DNA of 64,000 nt from JBMONI01 sp049324575. GTDB lineage: Bacteria > Omnitrophota > Omnitrophia > Omnitrophales > Aquincolibacteriaceae. Positions 1 through 8,263 of this stretch are shown piece by piece; within the stretch, counting starts at the first letter, position 1, and the number at the start of each line of letters is the position of its first letter. Made by a program: the position numbers and the translations under genes. Below the pieces are notes generated by a model. That model had not been told where the DNA came from and made no database searches. It was given only the letters and a program-made list of their open reading frames with translations. The DNA lies in NCBI GenBank assembly GCA_049324575.1, contig JBMONI010000002.1, forward strand, positions 1 to 64,000. The letters run 5' to 3'.

Positions 1-865
1 AATAAGCATAAGTTTTTTCGACCCGCCAAAGCGGCGTCCCGTCCCCGGCCAACCAATCGGTCCGGATCACCGTTGATTCATTCTGGATCCTCCCGTTCGC
101 ATACCACTCAAAAGTCTTGGTCGTAGCGACCTGAAGAAGGACCCGTCCCTCGGAATCGACTTCCTGCCGGAGGATCTCTTCCGAAACCGGGTATCGTTTC
201 CCGTTGATCCAAATGTAATCCGTGGTCCTTGAAAGCGTCTTGGTAACTCCATCAACCGTCCGTACGTTCTCCGTTCTCTGACTCACAAGTTCGCCGTTCT
301 CCCCCAGGGTATAGCCGTTGGTAATCACCTGGTGGAGCGCCGAATCGGTCTGAATTTTTACGAAACTGACGACCCGCTCGCCGTCCTCGCTCAAAAAGAC
401 ATCGTAACGTTCCTGGTAGGACGAAAAATAGACTTGGGTCGCCGTGACAAGTCGCGTGGCCGGATCATAGGTCCCGGTCAAAGTCTTTCCCTGCCAACGG
501 ATGCTCGCGGTATGGTCACGGTAGATTTCGACCTGAAGATCGCCGGAACTGAGAACCGTGCTCTGCAAACTTGCTTCGAGGCTCGGAAGATCCTCCGCCT
601 CGGGAGTTTCCGAAGAGCCGATAGGCTCCGGTTGAGCAATGGAAAGCGGAGAAGGCGGCGTCACACTGCCGGAAGGAACGGAAGGGCTCGGCTGCACGAC
701 CGCCTGTTCTACCGGGATCTCTCCCGGCTGCGACGGCGTTCGGTCTGACGAAAAAAGAGAAGGAGGGACGGCAAGCGCTTCGGTCCCGCTCACCGGGATC
801 GAAAAAAAGCTCAACAGGACCGACAAAAGTCCGGCTACGACTTTGACCGAAACCGAGTTCTTCAT
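1..865 (-). CDS. Large secreted protein, N-terminal 288 residues (runs off left edge)
   Basis: The frame is open from an ATG at 865 to the window edge, so only the N-terminus is visible. The start follows a GGAGGG ribosome site. Residues 1-28 form a signal peptide (MKNS start, AGLLSVLLSFF core). A Pro/Ser-rich linker to about residue 95 follows, then beta-rich sequence with the motif TGTYDPATR. The protein at 42773-49204 begins the same way (MKNS, K at 8, AGALSVL core, Pro-rich linker) and has a matching RYDPATQ stretch, so the two look like paralogues. Function is unknown; the protein is probably exported by Sec and surface-exposed or released. GC and codon use match the neighbours. Confidence 0.85.
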   Translation of the reverse strand, partial: MKNSVSVKVVAGLLSVLLSFFSIPVSGTEALAVPPSLFSSDRTPSQPGEIPVEQAVVQPSPSVPSGSVTPPSPLSIAQPEPIGSSETPEAEDLPSLEASLQSTVLSSGDLQVEIYRDHTASIRWQGKTLTGTYDPATRLVTATQVYFSSYQERYDVFLSEDGERVVSFVKIQTDSALHQVITNGYTLGENGELVSQRTENVRTVDGVTKTLSRTTDYIWINGKRYPVSEEILRQEVDSEGRVLLQVATTKTFEWYANGRIQNESTVIRTDWLAGDGTPLWRVEKTYAY

Positions 866-1082
866 AGGGTCCCTCCTTCGGAACATCTCACGCTTCTGAA
901 GGAAGTATTCGCACAATCCTTATTTAATTCCTATTAAATTCCGTCAAAAGGAAGAAAGGAGTCCATGAGCGGCAATAAGAATCCATGAAAAAAAGGATGG
1001 ATTTATAGCAGGACCGATCGTGTTGAATTGATAGAGGCATGTTCGCTAACAGACGCTTTTAAGGGCAAAAAGGGCCAAAGAT

Positions 1083-1252
1083 TTGAAATTCGAAATACTA
1101 AATCCGAAATCCTAAATAGATCCGAAATACTAAATCTGAAAGCCTAAACAAATTCGAAATTAGAAATTCGAAACACAAAACCGGTCTTGTTTATGGTTTC
1201 GGATTTGGGATTTGTTTCGGATTTCGAGTTTTTAATTTCGAGCTTAGACTTC
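1083..1252. repeat. Heptad-like tandem repeat arranged as an inverted repeat
   Basis: Degenerate 7-base units of the type GAAATCC/TAAATCC run to about 1180, then the complementary units (GGATTTG, GGATTTC) return after a short GC spacer, giving a long imperfect hairpin. Related copies are at 3905-4135, 10849-10978 and 22960-23125. The rest of 866-1333 holds no gene; short hairpins at 1272-1290 and 1311-1327 lie just after the 3' end of the membrane protein gene. Confidence 0.7.
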
Positions 1253-1333
1253 TAATGAGCCCCCAAGCCATAGCGAGGGAAGCCTTTCCCTTGGAACAAC
1301 CCAATATCACCCCGGAGGTGATAGAAGGTGGGT

Positions 1334-1747
1334 TCAGGCTTCTTTCGGACGGTAAACGATCCCAAGCACAAGCCCCGCCACGAGGGCCTCGAAAAGCCCG
1401 GTCACGAACCAGGCCACGGCGAGAATATCCGGGATCGGCATGACGACATAAGCGAAGATCGACCCAGGAGCCGCAAGCAGCAGTCCGATCCAGAAACCGT
1501 AACGCATCCCCTGTTCCAGCGTACTTTTCCCGGCTTCGTAACCTTTGCTGAAGATGAAGACAAAAAGAGGCGCCAGAACGCCGTAGCCCGCCCAGAGCAG
1601 CCAAAGGTACCCGCCGATATCCGCCCCGGAGCGCCAAAGATGGGCGGTCTGCACATAAAGCGCCTTCAGACTGTAAGTGTGGATATACATATCCAGCGAA
1701 GCAAAAGTCGCGAACACCGCAAGGGATGAAAGGATGAATCTCTTCAT
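1334..1747 (-). CDS. Small integral membrane protein, hypothetical
   Basis: The 137-residue protein starts at an ATG preceded by AGGAGG six bases upstream; the longer open frame up to 1831 lacks a ribosome site. It has about four hydrophobic segments (near residues 5-22, 45-65, 80-100 and 110-130) joined by short loops and no recognisable catalytic motif. It is not in an operon: a repeat lies downstream and a promoter region for the divergent transporter lies upstream. I do not recognise the family. An inner-membrane location is the only safe inference. Confidence 0.7.
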   Translation of the reverse strand: MKRFILSSLAVFATFASLDMYIHTYSLKALYVQTAHLWRSGADIGGYLWLLWAGYGVLAPLFVFIFSKGYEAGKSTLEQGMRYGFWIGLLLAAPGSIFAYVVMPIPDILAVAWFVTGLFEALVAGLVLGIVYRPKEA

Positions 1748-1907
1748 AGCGCCTCCTGGGGTAAGGAATGCTTTTTCCTGAGTTATTCTAATACGCTCAA
1801 GTTCCGATGCAATGATTATTCCATCGACCATCCCGTGATAAAGTTGACACGAACGCCTCTGCGCCAGCCGAGCTCCGACGGGAGGTTCGGGGACCCGTTT
1901 TCCTTCC

Positions 1908-1936
1908 TTGTCGAGGCAAAGCCGACCCTATATAAT
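1908..1936 (+). promoter_or_regulatory. Sigma-70-type promoter for the KimA-like transporter
   Basis: TTGTCG (1908-1913), a 17-base spacer and a perfect TATAAT (1931-1936). Transcription would start near 1943, leaving a leader of about 148 bases before the gene at 2091. Confidence 0.6.
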
Positions 1937-1941
1937 GAGGC

Positions 1942-1997
1942 GCCCTTGAGGGATCGGTAGGTGGTTCCTGCAGGCCCGGGCCGAGATCCCAAGGGGC
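1942..1997 (+). ncRNA. Structured 5' leader, possible cis-regulatory RNA
   Basis: Starting about where transcription should begin, GCCCTT and GGGATCGG pair with CCGAGATCCC and AAGGGGC around a GC-rich interior, giving a long interrupted hairpin. It does not contain the conserved ydaO (c-di-AMP) blocks that are clear at 17999-18106, although the gene it precedes resembles KimA, a known target of that switch. No other riboswitch class was recognised. Confidence 0.35.
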
Positions 1998-2090
1998 TTA
2001 CCAACATGGTCCTTTACGAAATTCAAGATCCCAGTTCCGGATCAATATCCTGGAGCCGGGATATTCTTTTTTAGAGGAATTTTCGTTCCG

Positions 2091-3821
2091 ATGGCGCTTT
2101 TGCTGAAAAAAGTCGAACGTCCCCGCGACCTGAAATGGTACCAGGCCGCCGCCATGCTTTACGGCGACTGGGGCACGAGCAAAGCCTATGTGCTCGGCAT
2201 CGCCTTCGCCCTTTCCGGCCACGGCTCCTGGCTCCTGTTGGGCCTGATGTCGCTTTTGACCGTCCTCGTCGGCTTTTGCTACACAATCATCTGCCGCGTG
2301 TACCCCGACGGCGGCGGCGTCTACTCTTCGGTCAAAAAACGCTCCCAATTCGTCGCCGTGATCGGCGCCCTGCTCATGGTCGCCGACTATGTGGTCACGG
2401 CTTCGTTGAGCTCCATCGAGGCTTTCCATTATTTCGGTTTCACCCGGCCCGAGATCTGGGCCATCGGGTCCATCCTCGTGATCGGCGCGCTCAACTGGTT
2501 CGGCCCGACCAAATCCGGGAGCATCGCGCTCGCGATCGGCCTTCTGGCCTCTCTTTCCGCCGTGGTCCTTTTTGGAGCCGCCATCCCCCATTTGCCCCAT
2601 GTGGAGCTCACGCGCCCGGCCGGCGGGTGGATGCAGAATTGGACCTCTTTTGTCGGGATCATCCTCGCGCTTTCGGGCGTCGAAGCGGTCGCTAATATGA
2701 CCGGGATCATGGAACGGCCCGTATCCAAGACCTCACGCCGGGCCATCCTTCCCGTGCTGATCGAAGTCGCGGTCTTGACGTTCCTTCTCGGCCTTTCCAT
2801 GAACGCGATCCCGGGGCTCACTAACCACACCGAAGACATGCTGCGCGCGCTCGGCAATCACTACATCGGCCTCTGGTATGGCACCCTGATCTCCATCGTG
2901 TTCGGATTCCTGCTCCTGTCGGCCGCGAACACGGCCGTGACGGGACTCGTCAGCATCCAATTCCTCATGGCCAAAGACAAGGAATTGCCGGCCCCGTTCG
3001 CCAAACTGAACCGCTACGGAATGCCCTGGCTTTCGCTGGTCGTTTCGATCGCAGCGCCCATCCTCGTTTTGATCTTCGAACAGGACCTGGTCCATCTTGC
3101 GGCCCTTTATGCCATCGGCGTCGCGGGCGCTATCACGATCAATTTAAACGCGACCGCCACCGACTTCAAACTCCCGCTCCGGAAAGCCGAACGCGCCCTG
3201 CTTTTCGTAGGCGGGTTCATCATGCTGGCGATCGAGATCACAATCGCGTTCCAGAAATTCAACGCTTTGGTCTTCGCCACGATCATCCTGGCGACCGGCC
3301 TTACGCTCCGCCAGCTCGCCAAGATCATCGTCGCCCCGGCCATTACGCCCGAGATCGTGCCCAGCATGAACGTGCTGACCGTCTCGGAGGCCAAGGAGAT
3401 CGCGCCCCTTTATCCGAGCTCCTGCCTGGTCGCATTGAAATCGATGAACGAACGCCTGCTTGACGAAGTGGTCCTTCGGACCAAGGCGCAGCACGAGCAA
3501 TCCGTCTACCTGGCCTATGTCGAAGAAAGCCCGCCCGCTTTCGAACTGCCAGAAGAGATGGAACCGTCCGCGCGCTCCATCGAAACGCTCGCCAAGATCC
3601 AGCGCCACCTGGAAGCCCAGGGGATCACGGCCATCCCGATCTGGAGACTGGGAGAAGATCCCGGACGATTGATCGCCGACGCGGCCACCGAGCTGGGGGT
3701 TTCCGCCGTCATGATCGGTGCTACACGCCGAAGCGCCCTCGAGAATTTAATTCGAGGCGACGTACTGAGGAACCTCGCAAGGAACCTGCCTGCCGATTGC
3801 CGTCTCTTGATCAGCGGATAG
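2091..3821 (+). CDS. APC-superfamily transporter with C-terminal Usp-like domain (KimA/YdaO-like)
   Basis: A 576-residue protein with 10-12 membrane segments over residues 1-430, including the APC signature YPDGGGVY (71-78) followed by a VADYVVTASLS helix. KimA-type potassium permeases carry very similar stretches. Residues 440-576 form a soluble domain ending in a GATRRS loop and a PADCRLLI strand, typical of universal-stress (Usp) folds fused to such transporters. The likely role is proton-coupled uptake of K+ or an amino acid; the substrate cannot be fixed from sequence. It stands alone behind its own promoter and a structured leader. The ribosome site (AGAGGAA) is about 12 bases from the ATG, longer than usual. 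Confidence 0.8.
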   Translation: MALLLKKVERPRDLKWYQAAAMLYGDWGTSKAYVLGIAFALSGHGSWLLLGLMSLLTVLVGFCYTIICRVYPDGGGVYSSVKKRSQFVAVIGALLMVADYVVTASLSSIEAFHYFGFTRPEIWAIGSILVIGALNWFGPTKSGSIALAIGLLASLSAVVLFGAAIPHLPHVELTRPAGGWMQNWTSFVGIILALSGVEAVANMTGIMERPVSKTSRRAILPVLIEVAVLTFLLGLSMNAIPGLTNHTEDMLRALGNHYIGLWYGTLISIVFGFLLLSAANTAVTGLVSIQFLMAKDKELPAPFAKLNRYGMPWLSLVVSIAAPILVLIFEQDLVHLAALYAIGVAGAITINLNATATDFKLPLRKAERALLFVGGFIMLAIEITIAFQKFNALVFATIILATGLTLRQLAKIIVAPAITPEIVPSMNVLTVSEAKEIAPLYPSSCLVALKSMNERLLDEVVLRTKAQHEQSVYLAYVEESPPAFELPEEMEPSARSIETLAKIQRHLEAQGITAIPIWRLGEDPGRLIADAATELGVSAVMIGATRRSALENLIRGDVLRNLARNLPADCRLLISG

Positions 3822-3838
3822 AGAAGAGCCGCCCTTGG

Positions 3839-3890
3839 CTATTAGCCCTTAGGCCATTAGCTTTTAGGCCGTTAGGAATCAGGAAGATGA
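3839..3890 (+). repeat. Degenerate tandem repeat, GCCNTTAG-type units
   Basis: Units resembling GCCATTAG, GCCCTTAG and GCCGTTAG follow each other with a period of about 8-9. The complementary type (GCCTAATAG, GCCTAATCG) occurs at 8438-8560. Confidence 0.6.
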
Positions 3891-3904
3891 CAGGCCAGAC
3901 GATG

Positions 3905-4135
3905 GCTCAAAATCCTAAATCCGAATATCGAAATTCTAAATAAAACCCCCAAATCTGAAACAAATGCTAAATCCGAAACTCGAAATCCGAAACAAATCCT
4001 AAATCTGAAATCATCAACAAGGCTGGTTTTATGTTTCGAATTTCTATTTTCGAATTTGTTTAGGATTTCGGGTTTAGCATTTCGGATTTCAGATCTGTTT
4101 AGGATTTCGGATTTAAAATTTCGAATTTTTCACCT
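3905..4135. repeat. Heptad-like repeat, long inverted repeat (family of 1083-1252)
   Basis: About 120 bases of TAAATCC/GAAATCC-type units are followed, after a spacer with AAGGCTGG near 4020, by about 110 bases of complementary units (GGATTTCG, GGTTTAGC). The block fills the 338-base gap between the transporter and the ORF6N gene. No gene or promoter is visible in that gap. Confidence 0.75.
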
Positions 4136-4159
4136 TCCCTCTCACGCCCCTCCCTTTTC

Positions 4160-4765
4160 TCACGGATGAAAGCCGATCCGGCCCCTAGGCTTCTCCGAAG
4201 GAGTCAGCATTTGGCGGAGCGCCTCAAAAACAACCTTGAATTGCCCGTCATATCTTTTTTCCATTTCTTCGATCTTTTCCCATATTTTTTGATGGGAACG
4301 GATCATTTCACGAAGACGGGTAAAAGCGCGCATGATCTCGATGTTCACAAAAATAGCTTTCCGGCTCCTCAATACACTGGAAAGCATGGCAACGCCATTC
4401 TCCGTAAAGGCAAATGGCAAACGACGGATTCCTTTTTTTTCCCGATTGGATATCACAATTTGTGATATCCATTTTTTCTTCTCGTTCGAACGCATCTGGA
4501 ACAAGAAATCCTCGGGAAAACGTTCCCGGTTGCGCTTGACCGCCTGGTTCAGAGCCCCCGTTGTGACACCGTAGAGAGCCGCCAGGTCCCGGTCCAGCAT
4601 GACCTTTTGTCCCCGAATCAGGAAAATCGTTTTTTCAATGCGCTCGTTGGGATCATGTTTTGTCTTGTTTTTATTCCCTGCGCTTCTGCGCCCATGGTCA
4701 TCCCGAGTGAGTCCCGCCAACGGCGGGACGAGTCGAGGAATCTGGATGAAGATTCTCCGCCACAT
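4160..4765 (-). CDS. ORF6N / KilA-type DNA-binding domain protein
   Basis: The block from about residue 42 to 160 is an ORF6N domain: KTIFLIRGQKVMLDRDLAALYGV near the start, then FPEDFLFQM, LPFAFTENGVAMLSSVL and VNIEIMRAFTRLR. The family is common in phages and mobile elements and is thought to bind DNA; the cellular role is unclear. The first 36 or so residues do not belong to the domain and are encoded by the GTCATCCCGAG repeat at 4697-4837. There is no in-frame ATG between that repeat and the domain, so the native start appears to have been replaced by repeat DNA. The true start is uncertain. Confidence 0.7.
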   Translation of the reverse strand: MWRRIFIQIPRLVPPLAGLTRDDHGRRSAGNKNKTKHDPNERIEKTIFLIRGQKVMLDRDLAALYGVTTGALNQAVKRNRERFPEDFLFQMRSNEKKKWISQIVISNREKKGIRRLPFAFTENGVAMLSSVLRSRKAIFVNIEIMRAFTRLREMIRSHQKIWEKIEEMEKRYDGQFKVVFEALRQMLTPSEKPRGRIGFHP

Positions 4766-4837
4766 TCTCTTCGGCGGACCCGCTTGAGCTTTGTAGCGGG
4801 CTCGGCTCCTTTGTCCGGGTCAGTCGCTCGGAATGAC
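4697..4837. repeat. GTCATCCCGAG-type intergenic inverted repeat
   Basis: Begins GTCATCCCGAG and ends CGCTCGGAATGAC, with internal CGAGGAATCT and a GCCGCCAACGGCGGGAC-like hairpin. The same family occurs at 20371-20463 and, degraded, at 41256-41311. It overlaps the 5' end of the ORF6N frame. Confidence 0.75.
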
Positions 4838-4873
4838 AAGGGAAAAAGTTCCAGCGCCCGAAAACCGTTTGTG

Positions 4874-4930
4874 CTCTTACCCCTTACCTCTTTCCCTCTT
4901 GCCTCTTACCCCTTATCCCTTCCCTCTTAC
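4874..4930. repeat. Pyrimidine heptad repeat covering the symporter stop codon
   Basis: Eight units of the type CTCTTAC / CCCTTAC / CCCTTAT, seven of 7 bases and one of 8. The array encodes the last five residues (VRGKG) and the stop codon of the symporter on the minus strand. Confidence 0.7.
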
Positions 4931-6148
4931 AACCATCCTCTCCACCATCATCGCCGCTGAGGTATCGCCCGCCGCATTCACCATCGTCGCCGGAGGATCG
5001 ACCAGGATCCCGACCAAAGAGGCCAGCGGAAGCGCTTCCGCGGGAAATCCGTAAAGATGAAGGATCATCATTTCCCCAAGGAACCCTCCGCCCGGGATAC
5101 CGCTCATGACCATCGCCGCGAGGATCGAGGCCCCGATAGCCCCGGCGAAGACCGCGGCTCCTTCGAAGGGCATTCCGTAAAAACCGAAAAGCACCGCGAT
5201 CTTCAACACCGCCGCCAGGCACGACCCGTCCATGTGGAGGGTCGCGCCGATCGGGATCACGACCCGGCTCACCTCGCTCCGTACGCCGATCCGCTCGCAG
5301 GCCTCCAGGCTGGCCGGCACGGCCGCCAGACTGCTTGAACTTGCGAACGCCGTCAGGGCCGGCGGCCCGATATGCTTCCAGAAACGGCGCACCCCCGCGC
5401 CCCCGCCTCCCCAAAAGGCATACGCGCTGGAGGCCAGAAAAAAATAGCCGAGCGCGACCGGATAATAAAGGCAAAGGATGTTCCAGTAAGTCCCCGCGAG
5501 CGCCCCGCCCAGCCGGGCGGCCAGGCAGGCAAAATACGCCCCGAGCCCGACCGGGGCGAATCGCATGATCAGCGCCACAAGGCGCATCATGAACTTATTG
5601 CCCGACCGTAAAGAACGCGCGAGGGCCGTTCCGCGCGCGCCTGAGGCCTGAACGCCGATCCCCGTGAGGATGCCGATCAGGATCAGGGCCAGCATGTGTC
5701 GGCGCGTCACGCCTTGAAAAAATCCCAGGACCGCGGCCAGATGCGCGAACCCCCGCCCCGGAGAACTCGCCTCCGCCGCCGGCGCCGCGAGCGCTGCTTG
5801 CGGAAGACTCACCACGCCCGGCATCAGATGGAGGATGGCGATCATCAGCACCGAGGACGCGACGCCGGTCAGCACGAACACCGCGAGCATCGCAAGAAAG
5901 ATCTTTCCCGGCGAACGGGCGGCCCCCGCGCCTTCGGGAGCCAGCATGGCGGAGGCCAGGGAGAAAAAAACGAGCGGCGCCAGCACGGCAAAAAGAACAG
6001 CGAGGAAAAGGTCCCCAGCGGGCTTGACCCACAGGATCTTCTCTCGCCAGAAAAGTCCGGCCGCCATCCCGGCAAAGACCGACGCCAAAAGCACTGTGGA
6101 AGCGGAGGGTAAGCGGTGCCGGGGGCCGGGCCGGAAAGTTTCAGTCAT
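4913..6148 (-). CDS. Dicarboxylate/amino acid:cation symporter (DAACS, SDF family)
   Basis: A 411-residue inner-membrane protein with the family's landmark motifs in order: a serine-rich reentrant loop (AFASSSSLAAVPASL), PIGATLHMDGSCL in TM7, SGIPGGG in the second hairpin and DPPATMVNAAGDTSA near the C-terminus, where an Asp and an Asn help bind Na+ and substrate in GltPh-type transporters. It probably imports glutamate, aspartate or a C4-dicarboxylate with Na+ or H+. It follows the terminator of the amtB-glnK operon, so is transcribed separately. Its last residues come from the repeat at 4874-4930. Confidence 0.88.
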   Translation of the reverse strand: MTETFRPGPRHRLPSASTVLLASVFAGMAAGLFWREKILWVKPAGDLFLAVLFAVLAPLVFFSLASAMLAPEGAGAARSPGKIFLAMLAVFVLTGVASSVLMIAILHLMPGVVSLPQAALAAPAAEASSPGRGFAHLAAVLGFFQGVTRRHMLALILIGILTGIGVQASGARGTALARSLRSGNKFMMRLVALIMRFAPVGLGAYFACLAARLGGALAGTYWNILCLYYPVALGYFFLASSAYAFWGGGGAGVRRFWKHIGPPALTAFASSSSLAAVPASLEACERIGVRSEVSRVVIPIGATLHMDGSCLAAVLKIAVLFGFYGMPFEGAAVFAGAIGASILAAMVMSGIPGGGFLGEMMILHLYGFPAEALPLASLVGILVDPPATMVNAAGDTSAAMMVERMVVRGKG

Positions 6149-6206
6149 GAAAGGACCGCCGGTTTTTCATCCTTATTGCTTCGGCATCTTGCGCCGCACG
6201 CCTGAG

Positions 6207-6237
6207 AGAAAAAACCCGGATCCGAAGATCCGGGTTT
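6207..6237 (-). terminator. Rho-independent terminator of amtB-glnK
   Basis: On the minus strand an 11-bp stem beginning AAACCCGGATC closes on a UUCG tetraloop and is followed by six T residues. It lies 127 bases past the glnK stop. Confidence 0.85.
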
Positions 6238-6242
6238 CCCCT

Positions 6243-6300
6243 CCCTTGCCCCGTAGAACGGGGCTTGGCTTGCCCCGTTTGACGGGGATTGCCCCGTTCA
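6243..6300. repeat. Tandem TTGCCCCGT...ACGGGG hairpin units
   Basis: Three units that each begin TTGCCCCGT; the first two return with ACGGGG. A similar cluster lies at 8338-8400 and a single degraded copy near 10108. Confidence 0.6.
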
Positions 6301-6315
6301 AAGCGGTGTCGTAAC

Positions 6316-6343
6316 GGTAGGGCAGGTTTCAACCTGCCCTACC
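6316..6343. repeat. 28-base hairpin, GGTAGGGCAGGTT arms
   Basis: Arms GGTAGGGCAGGTT and AACCTGCCCTACC are perfectly complementary around TC. It is a member of the same palindrome family as 41383-41410 and 42664-42691. Confidence 0.8.
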
Positions 6344-6363
6344 GCGGAAGTAGCCTCATGCGC

Positions 6364-6720
6364 TCAGGAATCGCTCGGCCTCATCACCGCCTTTTCGCCC
6401 CGTTCGCGGGTGCGGATACGGATCACTTCCGAGACCTCGCTGACGAAGATCTTTCCGTCCCCGACATTCCCGGTCGCGGCTGACTCGATGATGGTCTTGA
6501 TCAGCCGTTCGGCGTCCTGGTCCAGCGTGATGATCTCGAGCTTGACCTTGGGAATGAAGTCCACCTTGAACTTCTCCCCGCGCCACTGCTGGACCTTGCC
6601 CTTCTGATGACCGTGGCCCTCGACCTCCGTAATGGTCATCCCGGGATAACCGGCCTTCTCGAGCGCATTCCTCACATGGATGACTCGCTCGGGCCTGATG
6701 ATCGCTTCGATCTTTTTCAT
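6364..6720 (-). CDS. glnK: PII nitrogen regulatory protein (GlnB/GlnK type) with Tyr51 replaced by Phe
   Basis: 118 residues, the usual PII length. It has the PII core: MKKIEAIIRPE at the N-terminus, VDFIPKVKLEI after the T-loop, GKIFVSEV and the C-terminal RIRT. PII trimers sense 2-oxoglutarate, ATP and ADP and plug AmtB through the T-loop. In enteric PII proteins Tyr51 is uridylylated by GlnD; here the T-loop reads WRGEKFKVDF, with Trp at 46 and Phe at 51, so that switch cannot operate. It follows amtB by 51 bases in the same operon, the classic pairing. Confidence 0.95.
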   Translation of the reverse strand: MKKIEAIIRPERVIHVRNALEKAGYPGMTITEVEGHGHQKGKVQQWRGEKFKVDFIPKVKLEIITLDQDAERLIKTIIESAATGNVGDGKIFVSEVSEVIRIRTRERGEKAVMRPSDS

Positions 6721-6771
6721 GACATCACCTCATTTCGAATTTTTGAGAATAGGATCGTACCGCAGCCGTGC

Positions 6772-8100
6772 TCAGTCTTCATGGGACACCCCCGCATAGG
6801 TCTGATAGGGCTTGCGGACCAGAAAATCGGGATAGGCCATGTTCCCATGCTCGCCGATATCGAGCCCCTCGACCTCTTCCTGCAGCGTGACGCGGATCCC
6901 CAGGGTCTTTTTCAGGAGCCCCCAGATCACGAGCGAAAGGATAAAGGTGTAAGCCGCCACCGCGACCACCCCGGTGAACTGAGCGCTGAGGAGCTTCATT
7001 CCCCCGCCGAACAACAGGCCGTTGCCGGTCGTCCCCGGGCTCACCCACTCCTCGGCAAAAAGGCCGACGGCCAAGGTCCCGAAAACGCCGTTCACCAGGT
7101 GGACCGACGTCGCCCCGACCGGATCGTCGATATGCATGCGGTCGAAGAAGATGACCGCTCCGACAACCAGGATACCCGCGATGAACCCGATCACAAGCGA
7201 ACTCTGGATGCTGACGAAAGCGCAGCCGGCCGTGATCGCCACGAGCCCGGCCAGGCACCCGTTCAGGGTCATGCCGAGGTCCGGCTTTTTAAGGAAGATC
7301 CACGACACCAGGGTGGCGCCGAGAACGCCCGCTACGGCGGCCATGTTGGTCGTGTTGCAAATATGCGAAATGAGCCGCGGGTCGGCGGCCATCGTGCTCC
7401 CCGGATTGAAACCGAACCACCCGAGCCACAGCACAAAGGTGCCGATCAGGGCCAGCGACAGGTTGTGCCCGGGAATGACATTGATCTTCCCGTTCGGCCC
7501 GAATTTCCCGAAGCGCGGTCCCAGGATCATCACCCCGGTCAAAGCCGCCCAGCCGCCCACCGAGTGAACGACCGTCGAACCGGCGAAATCCCAGAAGCCG
7601 AGTTGGGCCAGCCATCCTCCGCCCCAGATCCAGTGCCCGGTGATCGGATACAGGACCCCGACCATCAGGAACGAAAAGACGATGAAGGACAGGTATTTGA
7701 TGCGCCCGCCGACGGCCCCCGAAACGATGGTGGCTGCGGTCCCGGCAAACACGAGCTGGAAAAAGAATTTCGCCGACAGCGGAATGCCCGTCCAGGCGAT
7801 CGAACGGTAGACGCCCTGGTAGGCGTCTCCGGTCGCCGGGCTGTTGTCCGCGCCGCCGAGCGCGAAGAGCCCCTGGAGCCCGAACCAGGGATTGCCGTCG
7901 CCGAACATGAGCCCCCACCCGACGAGCCAGAACGCTACGGTCGAACAGGCGAAGACCACGAAATTCTTCGACAGGATATTGACGCAGTTCTTGCTTTGCT
8001 GGAATCCCGCTTCCACCGCCGCGAAGCCCAGGTTCATGAAGAACACGAGCATCGCCGTGATCAGCACCCAAAGCGTATCGACCATGACTTTCAATTCCAT
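6772..8100 (-). CDS. amtB: Ammonium transporter
   Basis: I place the start at the ATG at 8100 (MELKVMVDT), eight bases after AGGAG; a start six codons upstream would sit too close to that site. The 442-residue protein has about 11 membrane helices and no signal peptide. The pore twin histidines lie in TVVHSVGG and TSVHLVNG, and DDPVGATS precedes the second. The N-terminal helix (FMNLGFAAVEAGF) is typical of Amt proteins. It conducts ammonium across the inner membrane and is gated by the PII protein encoded next. A sigma-54 promoter lies upstream, so expression should respond to nitrogen limitation through an activator encoded elsewhere. Confidence 0.95.
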   Translation of the reverse strand: MELKVMVDTLWVLITAMLVFFMNLGFAAVEAGFQQSKNCVNILSKNFVVFACSTVAFWLVGWGLMFGDGNPWFGLQGLFALGGADNSPATGDAYQGVYRSIAWTGIPLSAKFFFQLVFAGTAATIVSGAVGGRIKYLSFIVFSFLMVGVLYPITGHWIWGGGWLAQLGFWDFAGSTVVHSVGGWAALTGVMILGPRFGKFGPNGKINVIPGHNLSLALIGTFVLWLGWFGFNPGSTMAADPRLISHICNTTNMAAVAGVLGATLVSWIFLKKPDLGMTLNGCLAGLVAITAGCAFVSIQSSLVIGFIAGILVVGAVIFFDRMHIDDPVGATSVHLVNGVFGTLAVGLFAEEWVSPGTTGNGLLFGGGMKLLSAQFTGVVAVAAYTFILSLVIWGLLKKTLGIRVTLQEEVEGLDIGEHGNMAYPDFLVRKPYQTYAGVSHED

Positions 8101-8163
8101 AAACATTTCTCCTTTCACGGAACTCTTGTGACAGCGAAAAACCCAACCGCCGGGATTGCTTTC

Positions 8164-8178
8164 GCAACGGGTATGCCA
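8164..8178 (-). promoter_or_regulatory. Sigma-54 (-24/-12) promoter of amtB-glnK
   Basis: On the minus strand TGGCATACCCGTTGC has the invariant GG and GC exactly 10 bases apart and matches TGGCAY-N5-TTGC. Transcription would start near 8152, about 50 bases before the amtB ATG. Confidence 0.8.
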
Positions 8179-8263
8179 ACTCCTCCTCCTGGGGGCGTTC
8201 TCCCTTGAAAAAATCTTTTCAGGGACGAAATCCCTCCTGAAATCTCTTGAATAGGCTCGGATA

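Noticed and set aside
921..947. Promoter TTGACG...TAAATA for the left-edge secreted gene
   Set aside because: The spacer is only 15 bases and the -10 is poor, so it was not listed as a feature.
1942..1997. c-di-AMP riboswitch upstream of the KimA-like gene
   Set aside because: None of the conserved ydaO blocks seen at 17999-18106 are present, so it was left as an unassigned leader.
6607..8208. 533-residue open frame opposite glnK-amtB
   Set aside because: It is the antisense shadow of two clear genes, lacks a ribosome site and has low-complexity, charge-rich composition.
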